Source of the DNA: Pedobacter psychrophilus
GTDB taxonomy: Bacteria; Bacteroidota; Bacteroidia; Sphingobacteriales; Sphingobacteriaceae
Assembly (NCBI RefSeq): GCF_001652725.1
Contig: NZ_LWHJ01000011.1
Location: forward strand, 124,001-188,000
Direction of reading: 5' to 3'
Length of the DNA: 64,000 bases
Made by a program: the position numbers and the translations under genes. A model generated the notes under the pieces. That model saw only the letters and a list, made by a program, of their open reading frames with translations. It was not told the DNA's origin and made no database searches. Positions 49,447-58,098 of the stretch are shown one piece after another (positions within the stretch are counted from its first letter, which is position 1; every line of letters begins with the position of its first letter).

Positions 49447-50547
49447 ATGGCAAAAAGAATAATCATAAGCGGAGGCGGCACAGGAGGACACATCTTCCCT
49501 GCAATTGCTATTGCCAATGCTTTGAAAAAATTAGATGCCAAAACAGAAATATTATTTGTTGGTGCAACGGGGCGTATGGAAATGGAAAAAGTACCAGCAG
49601 CAGGTTATAAAATTATAGGTTTAGATATTCAAGGTTTTCAAAGAAGCGGATTAGCAAAAAATTTATTATTGCCTTTTAAAATTATCGGTAGTCTTTTAAA
49701 GTCTTTTAAAATCATTAAAAACTTTAAACCAGACGCAGTTGTAGGCGTTGGCGGTTATGCATCCGGGCCATTATTATATGCGGCATCTTTAAAAAAAGTG
49801 CCTTATTTAATTCAAGAGCAAAACTCTTATGCCGGTGTTACCAATAAATTTTTAGGTAAGGGAGCTAAAAAAATATGTGTAGCTTTTGATAAGATGGAGA
49901 AATTTTTTCCTGTTAATAAAATTATAAAAACAGGCAATCCTGTAAGGGAAAGTGCTATTGATGTTGCTGGTAAAAGGGAAGAAGCCTTCAATTTTTTTGA
50001 ACTAGATCCAAATAAAAAAACCGTTTTGGTAGTAGGTGGGAGTTTGGGAGCAGGTACTTTAAATACCAGTATGTTGGCCGGATTGGAAACCTTTAAAGAA
50101 GCTGAGGTACAATTGATATGGCAAACCGGTAAATTCTACTATAAAAATATTATTGAGCGTTATGGCAATCAATCAAAGGCAGAAGGAATAAGAATTTATG
50201 AGTTCTTAGATCGAATGGATTTAGCTTTTGCCGCAGCAGATGTAATTATTTCTAGAGCAGGAGCGGGAACTATTGCAGAACTTTGTTTGGTTAATAAACC
50301 TGTGGTTTTAGTGCCATCACCAAATGTTGCTGAAGATCATCAAACCAAAAACGCAAATGCTTTGGTAAGTAAAGAAGCTGCCATTTTAATTGTAGATCGT
50401 CATGCAGAATCGGAATTGGTGGATCAAACAATGAAATTGTTAAAAGACGAAGCGAAAATGCTTTCTCTTTCACAAAATATAACAAAAATGGGATTGGCTA
50501 AAGCCGATGAATTAATAGCGAAAGAAGTAATAAATATTGCTAGTTAA
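49447..50547 (+). CDS. murG: UDP-GlcNAc:lipid I GlcNAc transferase
   Basis: A 366-aa GT-B glycosyltransferase that makes lipid II at the cytoplasmic membrane face. N-terminal GGGTGGHIFPAIAIANAL, GVGGYASGPLL, and QEQNSYAGVTN are acceptor motifs; the C-terminal donor site has SRAGAGTIAELCLVNKPVVLVPSPNVAEDHQ. It follows ftsW after the repeat-containing gap. Confidence 0.97.
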   Translation: MAKRIIISGGGTGGHIFPAIAIANALKKLDAKTEILFVGATGRMEMEKVPAAGYKIIGLDIQGFQRSGLAKNLLLPFKIIGSLLKSFKIIKNFKPDAVVGVGGYASGPLLYAASLKKVPYLIQEQNSYAGVTNKFLGKGAKKICVAFDKMEKFFPVNKIIKTGNPVRESAIDVAGKREEAFNFFELDPNKKTVLVVGGSLGAGTLNTSMLAGLETFKEAEVQLIWQTGKFYYKNIIERYGNQSKAEGIRIYEFLDRMDLAFAAADVIISRAGAGTIAELCLVNKPVVLVPSPNVAEDHQTKNANALVSKEAAILIVDRHAESELVDQTMKLLKDEAKMLSLSQNITKMGLAKADELIAKEVINIAS

Positions 50548-51903
50548 ATGATGGATTTAAATAACATAAAACGAGTTTACCTGATCGGCATTGGCGGAAT
50601 TGGGATGAGTGGGCTCGCTCGTTATTTCCATCAAAAAGGATTTTTGGTTTGCGGTTATGATAAAACGCCAACAGGTTTAACACAAGCATTGGTAAAAGAA
50701 GGTATTTGTATTTCTTATGAGGATGAACCAAATTTAATCCCAATTTCTTTCCAACAAAAAGATAAAGAAACATTAATCATTTTTACCCCAGCAATTCCAG
50801 CCGAAAGTAAAATTCAAAAATATTTTAAAAATAAAGGTTTCGAGCTTTATAAACGTTCCCAGGTTTTAGGGATGATTTCTAAAGATTTATTCACAATTGC
50901 GGTAGCGGGGACACACGGAAAAACCACTACCAGTAGTTTAATAACTCATTTATTAAAATGCGGAGATATTGATTGTTCTGCTTTTTTAGGAGGAATTGCC
51001 ACTAATTATGATTCTAACTTAATCATTGGAAAAAGTGATGTTTTAGTTGTAGAAGCTGATGAATATGATCGTTCATTTTTAACGCTTCACCCTAATTTAG
51101 CGGTAATTACTTCTATGGATGCCGATCATTTGGATATTTATGGTGCAGAAGCGCAATTGCATGAATCCTTCCATCTGTTTGCAAAACAGGTTAAGGATAA
51201 TGGGGAGTTGATTTTTAGGGAAGGATTAAATCTTGAAAACGGAACCACTTATGCATTGTCATCATCGGCGAAAGCCAAAGGATTAAATGTAAGAATAGAA
51301 AATGGCACTTTCTTTTTTGATTTTGAAAATGAAAACACTTCAATTAAAGATTTAGAGCTTGGTTTACCCGGAAAGCATAATGTTGAAAATGCAGTTGCTG
51401 CCGTTGATATTGCGCTTAAGATGAAATTGAATCCAGATCAAATTAGATTAGGATTATCCTCTTTTAAAGGAGTAAAACGCAGGTTTGAATATCATGTAAA
51501 AGAAGAGAGAATTTACATTGATGATTATGCGCATCATCCTGCCGAATTAAAAGCTTGTTTTGAAGCGGTAAGGTCTTTATATCCCACAAAAAAATTGACT
51601 GTAATTTTTCAGCCTCATCTATTTTCACGCACCAGGGATTTTGAGAAAGATTTTGTAGAAGTTTTAAATACAGTTGATGAATTGATTTTACTAGACATTT
51701 ATCCTGCTAGGGAAAAACCAATTCCTGGAGTAACTAGTCAGGTTTTGGCAAATCAAATGGATAGTGGAAAAGTACGTGTTTGTGGAAAAGAAGAAACTTT
51801 AGAAATTATAAGAAACGAAAATCCGGAACTACTTTTAACGGTTGGCGCTGGCGATATTGACACTTTGGTTTTACCTCTTAAAAATGTAATGAACCATGTT
51901 TAA
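50548..51903 (+). CDS. murC: UDP-MurNAc:L-alanine ligase
   Basis: Adds L-Ala to UDP-MurNAc. 451 aa. GIGGIGMSGLARYFHQKGF is the UDP-binding loop, GTHGKTTTSSLITHLL the P-loop, VVEADEYDRSFL and SMDADHLDIY the catalytic segments, and IYIDDYAHHPAELKAC the C-terminal domain hallmark. It follows murG without a gap and overlaps ftsQ by 8 nt. Confidence 0.97.
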   Translation: MMDLNNIKRVYLIGIGGIGMSGLARYFHQKGFLVCGYDKTPTGLTQALVKEGICISYEDEPNLIPISFQQKDKETLIIFTPAIPAESKIQKYFKNKGFELYKRSQVLGMISKDLFTIAVAGTHGKTTTSSLITHLLKCGDIDCSAFLGGIATNYDSNLIIGKSDVLVVEADEYDRSFLTLHPNLAVITSMDADHLDIYGAEAQLHESFHLFAKQVKDNGELIFREGLNLENGTTYALSSSAKAKGLNVRIENGTFFFDFENENTSIKDLELGLPGKHNVENAVAAVDIALKMKLNPDQIRLGLSSFKGVKRRFEYHVKEERIYIDDYAHHPAELKACFEAVRSLYPTKKLTVIFQPHLFSRTRDFEKDFVEVLNTVDELILLDIYPAREKPIPGVTSQVLANQMDSGKVRVCGKEETLEIIRNENPELLLTVGAGDIDTLVLPLKNVMNHV

Positions 51904-52765
51904 GAGAATCAACTGGAAAGCAATTGGGATTGCGTTTGCATGGATAATCAGCCTTGGTAGCGTAATTACTTTGATGAGTTTCATCGAGATAAAAAAAGGA
52001 GAGAATACTTGCGAAAAGGTAGAAGTGATATTGCCTGGAAACCAGTTTTTTGTGGAAAGAGCCGAAGTTGATGAAATTTTAAAAGATAGAAACGGACTAT
52101 TAGTTGGCAGGCGATTAGAGAACATCAACATTCAAAAACTAGAGGATAAATTAAAAGCGAATCCTTTTGTAGAGTATGCAAAGGTTTACATAGATATGGA
52201 TGGGATTCTTCATGCAGATGTAAAACAGAGAGTACCTATTTTAAGAGTTTTTAATATAGCTGGTCAAGATTTTTATATTGATCAAAACGGATTAAAAATT
52301 CCTTTATCAGATCATTTTACAGCCAGGGTTTTAGCAGCAAACGGAGCAATTTTAGAAACATTTAACGATAAAATAGATACGTTAAAAACGCAAATAGCAA
52401 AAGACTTGTTTACGACCGCAAAATTTATAGATGCAGATAGTTTATGGAGTCAGCAAATTGTACAGATATACGTTAACGACCAAAAAGATATGGAATTAGT
52501 GCCAAGGGTTGGCAAACAAAAGATAATTTTAGGTAATGCGGATATGCTAGTAGATAAGTTTAAAAACTTGCTCGTTTTTTATAAACAGGCTATCCCAAAA
52601 GTTGGCTGGGAAACTTACAGTGCAATTAACTTAAAATTTCAAGGTCAAATTGTATGTGTAAGAGCAGATTCTACTTTGGTTAAGAAAATGCCAACAGAAA
52701 TAAAAATAGACAGTAACACTATCAATAAAAACATAAATCTGGATTCAACTAATAATATATACTAA
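51896..52765 (+). CDS. ftsQ: FtsQ/DivIB-like division protein
   Basis: A 289-aa bitopic protein. One N-terminal helix (about 8-27), then a POTRA-like domain (about 35-110, with VILPGNQFFVERAEVDEIL) and a beta domain including VDMDGILHADVKQRVPILRVFN-like sequence (YIDMDGILHADVKQR). FtsQ recruits FtsL and FtsB. Assigned mostly from position between murC and ftsA and the topology. It overlaps murC by 8 nt. Confidence 0.9.
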   Translation: MFKRINWKAIGIAFAWIISLGSVITLMSFIEIKKGENTCEKVEVILPGNQFFVERAEVDEILKDRNGLLVGRRLENINIQKLEDKLKANPFVEYAKVYIDMDGILHADVKQRVPILRVFNIAGQDFYIDQNGLKIPLSDHFTARVLAANGAILETFNDKIDTLKTQIAKDLFTTAKFIDADSLWSQQIVQIYVNDQKDMELVPRVGKQKIILGNADMLVDKFKNLLVFYKQAIPKVGWETYSAINLKFQGQIVCVRADSTLVKKMPTEIKIDSNTINKNINLDSTNNIY

Positions 52766-52767
52766 TC

Positions 52768-54111
52768 ATGGAAAAAAGTATAACCAAACCATCAAAAAGT
52801 TCCTCTATCGTTGTCGGTTTGGACATCGGTACAACAAAAATTTGTGTCATAGTTGGCAGAAAGAATGAACACGGGAAGGTGGAAATTTTGGGCTTGGGTA
52901 AAGCAGAGTCTTCTGGGGTAACCAGAGGAATTGTTTCTAACATTGCCAAAACCGTAAAAGCAATTGTACATGCAGTTGACGAAGGAAGTTCACAATCAAA
53001 TGTGGATGTTAAAATCGTTAACGTTGGGATTGCCGGGCAACACATCAAAAGTTTGCAGCATAGAGGTATTTTAACTCGTAAAGATTTAAGTAACGAAATA
53101 TCTAGAAGAGATATTGATAAGTTGATAGACGACATGTATAAACTAGCCATGAATCCTGGTGAAGAAATTATCCATGTTTTACCTCAAGAATTTACAGTAG
53201 ATAACGAACCTGGTATTAAAGACCCGGTTGGTATGGCTGGTGTAAGACTGGAAGCTAATTTTCATATCATTACAGGTCAGGTTACGGCTATCAAAAATAT
53301 CATGAAATGCGTTGACCAAGCAAATCTTGAGACCCAAGATTTAATCTTAGAACCTTTAGCATCTTCTGAAGCCGTTTTAAGTGATGAAGAGAAAGAAGCA
53401 GGCGTAGTTTTGGTAGATATTGGCGGCGGTACAACTGATGTAGCTATTTTCCATGAAGGCATCATCAGACATACAGCGGTTATTCCGTTTGGTGGCAATA
53501 GTGTAACAGAAGATATAAGAGAAGGATGTTCTGTAATGCGTAACCAGGCAGAATTATTAAAAGTGAAATTTGGTTCTGCTTTGGCAGAAGAAAATAAAGA
53601 AAACGAAATCATTTGCGTTCCGGGTTTAAGAGGACGTGAGCCTAAAGAAATTTCCGTTAAAAACTTGGCTTTTGTGATACAGGCTAGAATGGAAGAAATT
53701 ATTGATCATGTTCATTACGAGATTAAATCTTCTGGATATGAGAAGAAATTAATTGGTGGTATAGTAGTTACTGGTGGAGGTGCATTGTTAAAACATTTAC
53801 CTCAGTTAATTGAATATGTTACAGGTTTAGATTGCAGAGTTGGTTATCCAAATGAGCATCTAGCTAAAAACGAAACACTATCTAAGGCCATTTATGAGGA
53901 TTTAAAAAGCCCTATGTATGCAACCGGTATTGGTTTGTTAATAAAAGGAATTGAGAAGGAAGAATTAAATGCACTAAGAGAAAGCAGACCAAGTAAGAAA
54001 GTAGAAGTTGCAGAAGCCCCACGTAAAAACAGAGGTTTGTTTGCTTCATTGTTAGAAGGAACTAAAAAATTCATTAAGGATGATATATCCGACCAGGATT
54101 TTTTAAAGTAA
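52768..54111 (+). CDS. ftsA: Cell division actin homologue FtsA
   Basis: A 447-aa actin-family ATPase that anchors FtsZ to the membrane. N-terminal phosphate-binding loop VVGLDIGTTKICVIVG, the 1C domain (about 85-165), VLVDIGGGTTDVAIF and GGIVVTGGGALLKHL. The C-terminal end has an amphipathic stretch (GLFASLLEGTKKFIKDD) that likely serves as a membrane-targeting helix. It lies 2 nt after ftsQ. Confidence 0.97.
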   Translation: MEKSITKPSKSSSIVVGLDIGTTKICVIVGRKNEHGKVEILGLGKAESSGVTRGIVSNIAKTVKAIVHAVDEGSSQSNVDVKIVNVGIAGQHIKSLQHRGILTRKDLSNEISRRDIDKLIDDMYKLAMNPGEEIIHVLPQEFTVDNEPGIKDPVGMAGVRLEANFHIITGQVTAIKNIMKCVDQANLETQDLILEPLASSEAVLSDEEKEAGVVLVDIGGGTTDVAIFHEGIIRHTAVIPFGGNSVTEDIREGCSVMRNQAELLKVKFGSALAEENKENEIICVPGLRGREPKEISVKNLAFVIQARMEEIIDHVHYEIKSSGYEKKLIGGIVVTGGGALLKHLPQLIEYVTGLDCRVGYPNEHLAKNETLSKAIYEDLKSPMYATGIGLLIKGIEKEELNALRESRPSKKVEVAEAPRKNRGLFASLLEGTKKFIKDDISDQDFLK

Positions 54112-54129
54112 TTTTCAACAACAATCAAG

Positions 54130-54171
54130 TTTTCCACACAATTAACATTTGTGGATAACTAATGTGGAATA
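54130..54171. promoter_or_regulatory. Cluster of DnaA-box-like sites between ftsA and ftsZ
   Basis: TTTTCCACA on the plus strand (54130-54138), a perfect TTATCCACA on the minus strand (54150-54158), and a weaker TATTCCACA on the minus strand (54163-54171). They lie in the 126-nt gap between ftsA and ftsZ. The first two also form a TTCCACA/TGTGGA dyad. Direct sequence match only; binding is not demonstrated. Confidence 0.5.
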
Positions 54172-54237
54172 TTATTTAATATTACGAGTAGATTAAGTTG
54201 AATTTAAATAAAAACTTACTAACTGATAATTAAGGAT

Positions 54238-55863
54238 ATGCAGTTTGAAATGTTAAAAGAAAAGTCATCCATCATCAAAGTTATTGGTGTTGGCGGTGGC
54301 GGTGGTAATGCAGTAAACCACATGTACAGGCAAGGAATTACAGGTGTAGATTTCATTATCTGTAATACTGATGCTCAAGCTTTAGAGTTAAGTCCAATCC
54401 CAAACAAAGTACAATTAGGTGCTAGTTTAACTGAGGGAATGGGAGCTGGTTCTATCCCAGAAGTGGGTAAAAACTCGGCAATAGAAAATATTGACGATGT
54501 AAAAGAAATGCTTGGATCAAATACCAGAATGCTATTTATAACAGCAGGAATGGGTGGTGGTACAGGTACTGGCGCAAGTCCAATTATCGCAAAAGCTGCA
54601 AAAGAATTAGATATCCTTACTGTTGCAATTATTACCACTCCATTTTCTTTTGAAGGCAAGCGTAGAAAAATGCAAGCCGAAGAAGGTTTAGAAGAGTTAA
54701 AAAAATACGTCGATTCTTATTTAGTTATTTCCAATGATCGCTTACGCGAGATTTTCGGAAACTTGACTTTAGGTTCGGCATTTGGCCAAGCTGATGATAT
54801 TTTAACCACAGCGGCTAAAGGTATTGCAGAAATCATCACTGTTCCTGGGTATATAAACGTCGATTTTAAAGATGTGCGTACCGTAATGAAGGATAGCGGT
54901 GTTGCAATCATGGGTAGTTTCTCTGCTGAAGGCGAAAACAGAGCTTTAAGAGCAGTTGAAGGTGCTTTAGCTTCTCCATTATTAAAAGATAATGAAATTG
55001 AAGGTGCTAGATATATATTATTAAACATCAGCTCTGGCGATAAAGAAGTAACGATGGATGAGGTAAGTATCATTACTGATTTTATCCAGGAACAAGCTGG
55101 TTTATCTGCCGATTTAATTTGGGGTAATTGTACCGATCCAGAATTAGGGGATAATGTTTCTGTAACTATTATAGCTACAGGTTTCCAAACTCAAGAAGAA
55201 AGATTACAGTCGAAACAAAGTGCACCAAAAAAGCAGTTCTTAACTAGCGATACTCCATTAATAAGACCAATAAACGAGTTCTCTAAAAAAGCAGAACCAG
55301 TTGTGGAAATGGAAGAAACAGTTCCTTATGTTTTAGCAAAGGATGAAGATAAGCCAAAAAAACAAGCTGATCTTTTTGCGGAAATTCCTTTTGTTTCTGC
55401 TAAACAACAAGTAGAAGAAACATATGAAGATGTAGTTAAACATCAATTGATTGAAGAAGAAAGAGAAGAAGAAGTTGTAGAAACAGATGATTTCGGTTTC
55501 AGTATGAAGTTTTCTGAATCAGAATTTGGACAATCTTACGCTCAAGAAGAAGAAATTGAAGAAGAAGAGCCAGAAGTTATTGTTGCCAGCGTAGATGACA
55601 ACAAAACCGATGAAACGATGGAAGAGCAATTGCGTAAATCGAAAGAACGTATTTTACGCCTTAAAGATTTAAGCATGAAATTACGTTCTAGCTCTGGAGT
55701 ACAAGAATTAGAAAATGAACCAGCATATAAGAGAAGACAAATGCCATTAAAAGAAGTTCCTCATTCTTCAGAGTCTCATGTTTCAAGGTTTACTTTAAGT
55801 AACGAAGACGGACAAACTGAAATTAGACAGAACAATTCTTTTTTGCATGATAATGTAGATTAA
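54238..55863 (+). CDS. ftsZ: Cell division tubulin homologue FtsZ
   Basis: GTPase that forms the division ring. 541 aa. GTP-binding loop VIGVGGGGGNAVNHMYRQG, tubulin signature GGGTGTG (106-112), and the T7 loop with NVDFKDVRTVM. From about residue 320 an acidic linker of about 170 residues (many Glu) is much longer than in E. coli, a common feature in Bacteroidota. The final segment does not show a clear canonical C-terminal FtsA-binding peptide. It is separated from ftsA by a gap with DnaA-box-like sites. Confidence 0.97.
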   Translation: MQFEMLKEKSSIIKVIGVGGGGGNAVNHMYRQGITGVDFIICNTDAQALELSPIPNKVQLGASLTEGMGAGSIPEVGKNSAIENIDDVKEMLGSNTRMLFITAGMGGGTGTGASPIIAKAAKELDILTVAIITTPFSFEGKRRKMQAEEGLEELKKYVDSYLVISNDRLREIFGNLTLGSAFGQADDILTTAAKGIAEIITVPGYINVDFKDVRTVMKDSGVAIMGSFSAEGENRALRAVEGALASPLLKDNEIEGARYILLNISSGDKEVTMDEVSIITDFIQEQAGLSADLIWGNCTDPELGDNVSVTIIATGFQTQEERLQSKQSAPKKQFLTSDTPLIRPINEFSKKAEPVVEMEETVPYVLAKDEDKPKKQADLFAEIPFVSAKQQVEETYEDVVKHQLIEEEREEEVVETDDFGFSMKFSESEFGQSYAQEEEIEEEEPEVIVASVDDNKTDETMEEQLRKSKERILRLKDLSMKLRSSSGVQELENEPAYKRRQMPLKEVPHSSESHVSRFTLSNEDGQTEIRQNNSFLHDNVD

Positions 55864-55885
55864 CAAACCCAAACCTTATACATTA

Positions 55886-55911
55886 AAAACACCTTTTATA
55901 GGTGGTTTTTT
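55886..55911 (+). terminator. Weak terminator after ftsZ
   Basis: AAAACACC is followed by a 7-nt loop and GGTG with a T run. The stem is short (4 bp plus A/T pairs with a bulge), so terminator efficiency is uncertain. Confidence 0.5.
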
Positions 55912-55926
55912 GTTTAGAATAAATTC

Positions 55927-56029
55927 TGTCATGTCGACGATAGAAGACCTCTCACAAATAGGTTTTTATTTAGAATGGCAATTTTGCCAGTGGGATGTTT
56001 TCTCCGCTAGCTAGCGGATCAACATGACG
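55927..56029. repeat. REP-like repeat with complementary ends downstream of ftsZ
   Basis: About 103 nt with ends CTGTCATGT (55927-55935) and ACATGACG (56022-56029), which are complementary over 7 nt. Internal pieces include CTCTCAC with GTGGGATG and CCGCTAGCTAGCGG, a second palindrome. The layout resembles the CATTTCGAC...GTCGAAATG hairpin repeats scattered in Bacteroidota. No ORF. Confidence 0.6.
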
Positions 56030-56183
56030 AAGCTTTATAATTTTATAGAATCGTCATTAACTAATATCGTTGACGCAAAAAAAAATCAATAATAAATATT
56101 TTTCAATTTATTGGAACAGATAATCAAAAAGTCAAAATTTTGAAACATTGGTGTTATAGCAAGTTGATTAAGTATTAAACTTT

Positions 56184-56191
56184 TAGCTTTG
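56184..56191 (+). promoter_or_regulatory. -7 promoter box of the MFS gene
   Basis: TAGCTTTG is an exact TAnnTTTG match about 40 nt before the ATG; a TTG at 56164-56166 lies 17 nt upstream. Confidence 0.5.
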
Positions 56192-56232
56192 CAGCTTTTC
56201 AAGATTTAGATTCAAGAATATTTTTTCCAGTA

Positions 56233-57471
56233 ATGCAAACCCAACCAAATAAATATAAAGAGATTAAAAAGCAGCATCAAAATATTGCTACATTTTTAGC
56301 TTTTGCACTCATTCCTTTATCCGGTTTTGCGACAGATGTTTATTTGCCCTCTTTGCCAAATATGGCTAATGAGTTACACGTTAGCGAACTGCAAGTTCAG
56401 CTTACTTTAAGTTTCTTCTTAATTAGTTATGGCGTTTCGCAACTTTTTATAGGTAGTTTTTTAGACAGTTTTGGTCGTTTTAAAATTAGTTTTTATTCTT
56501 TATTAATATTGGCGGCATCTTGTATTTTGGTGGCAAATACGCATAATATTTATCTTATTTATTTCATGAGAGTTATTCATGGGATAACAGTAAGCGCAAT
56601 TGTTGTGTCTAAAAGAGCCTATTTTGTAGATTTATTTACTGGAGAAAAATTAAAACATTATTTAAGTTTATTTACAATTATCTGGTCTACCGGACCAATC
56701 GTTGCGCCATTTGTTGGTGGCTATTTAGAGAAGTCTTTTGGTTGGGAGTCAAACTTTTATTTCCTGGCCATTTTTGCAATTGTTTTTGCAGGTTTAGAAT
56801 ATGCTTTTAGCGGAGAAACTCTTAAGAATTTTCAAGAATTTAAAATCAAAAAAATAGCTACTATTTATAAAGAAATGATTTTGACCGCCAGTTTTACACT
56901 AGGCATAATGATGTTAGGTTTAGCTTACAGCATGGTGATGGTTTTTAATATGACAGGTCCTTTCATCATCCAACATCATCTTAATCTTTCTGTAGTTTAT
57001 GCAGGATATAGCTCCTTAATTTTAGGAATTGCCTGGATGATTGGTGGATTTATTGGTAAGGCAACAATAGAAAAACCTTTTATTAAGCGACTTTCAGTAA
57101 ATTTATTAGCTCAAATGTCATTTGTAATTGTTATGATTTTAAGCCTTGGCTTTATTAGCAACATTTATAGTTTAATAGGTTTCGCATTTTTAATACATAT
57201 TGCTGCTGGGTTTACGTTCAATAATTATTTTACTTATTGCTTAGCTAAGTTTCCTAAAAATGCTGGAATTTCTGGTGGTTTAACTGGTGGGTTAGCATAC
57301 GTTATGGTTTCTTTCCTGAGTTATTTCATCATCGAAATCTTCCCTGCAAAGGATGAAACTAATCTTAGTTACAGTTATTTTCTTTTGATCGTTGCCTCCT
57401 TAGTTATCATGTATTTAATCTACTTTTTGGATAAAAAAAGAAGAGCGAATTTGGAGTTGGTTAGTAATTAA
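56233..57471 (+). CDS. MFS transporter of the Bcr/CflA type
   Basis: A 412-aa transporter with twelve hydrophobic helices. DVYLPSLPNMANELHVS in the first periplasmic loop and GSFLDSFGRF in the second cytoplasmic loop match Bcr/CflA drug-proton antiporters. The substrate cannot be deduced. It is convergent with the GNAT gene, and the two reading frames overlap by 4 nt at their stops. Confidence 0.88.
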   Translation: MQTQPNKYKEIKKQHQNIATFLAFALIPLSGFATDVYLPSLPNMANELHVSELQVQLTLSFFLISYGVSQLFIGSFLDSFGRFKISFYSLLILAASCILVANTHNIYLIYFMRVIHGITVSAIVVSKRAYFVDLFTGEKLKHYLSLFTIIWSTGPIVAPFVGGYLEKSFGWESNFYFLAIFAIVFAGLEYAFSGETLKNFQEFKIKKIATIYKEMILTASFTLGIMMLGLAYSMVMVFNMTGPFIIQHHLNLSVVYAGYSSLILGIAWMIGGFIGKATIEKPFIKRLSVNLLAQMSFVIVMILSLGFISNIYSLIGFAFLIHIAAGFTFNNYFTYCLAKFPKNAGISGGLTGGLAYVMVSFLSYFIIEIFPAKDETNLSYSYFLLIVASLVIMYLIYFLDKKRRANLELVSN

Positions 57472-57992
57472 ATATTGATTGAGGTCTTGCTTAAAACTTT
57501 TTCAAAAGCTTTTCTGGCTCCTCCTCTAAAATAAACTTCTCCGCAATAAGTATAGCCTAGGTTTTTAAAAATTTTAAGCATTGCCATATTATCAAAATTG
57601 GTATCTGCTTTAACACTATATATATTATTTTCTAGAGTATATTCCTCAATTAAAGAAATCATTTTTTTTGCTAAACCTTTACCTAAATGCCCATCATCAA
57701 TCGCAACCCTATGAAAAACAACAAAATCATCGTCACTTAACCATTTACCTTCAATCTCAGCATAAGCGGGTTCATCATTTAATATCAAAGCACAATAACC
57801 TAAAATATCTTCCCCATCAATTAAAACGAAACCTTGTTCTTTTTCAATGTCGGTTTTTATAATATCGAGATTTGGATAACCATCTTGCCATTGATTGCTT
57901 CCTTCTGCTTTTCTTCTTTGAATAGCTTTTTGTAAAATTTCCCAAATTTTTACAGCCTGAGAGTGATCAGCTTTTTGAAGTTCAACATTCAT
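57468..57992 (-). CDS. GNAT-family N-acetyltransferase
   Basis: A 174-aa acetyltransferase. Acetyl-CoA motif A appears as VAIDDGHLGKGLAKKMISLI (R/QxxGxG/A variant HLGKGLA). The preceding strands (GYCALILNDEP) and the late motif MLKIFKNLGYTYCGEVYF complete the fold. The substrate is unknown. Its last codons overlap the MFS gene end, convergent. Confidence 0.9.
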   Translation of the reverse strand: MNVELQKADHSQAVKIWEILQKAIQRRKAEGSNQWQDGYPNLDIIKTDIEKEQGFVLIDGEDILGYCALILNDEPAYAEIEGKWLSDDDFVVFHRVAIDDGHLGKGLAKKMISLIEEYTLENNIYSVKADTNFDNMAMLKIFKNLGYTYCGEVYFRGGARKAFEKVLSKTSINI

Positions 57993-58098
57993 AATTTAAA
58001 GGTATAAGTTTGTAAAGGAAATCAATTTGATTTTAACAAAATGATTATAAGTAGCATAAGCTAACCTTATTTGAGTTTAACTGATATTTAGAGGATCA

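Larger units (their letters stand above)
55864..56232. other. Non-coding region after ftsZ
   Basis: About 370 nt. It contains a weak terminator (55886-55911), a repeat with complementary ends (55927-56029), an AT-rich stretch with no visible feature, and a promoter box (56184-56191). Confidence 0.5.

Noticed and set aside
54375-55073. Two antisense open frames within ftsZ
   Set aside because: They are shadows of a highly conserved gene with strong codon constraint and show no protein family features.
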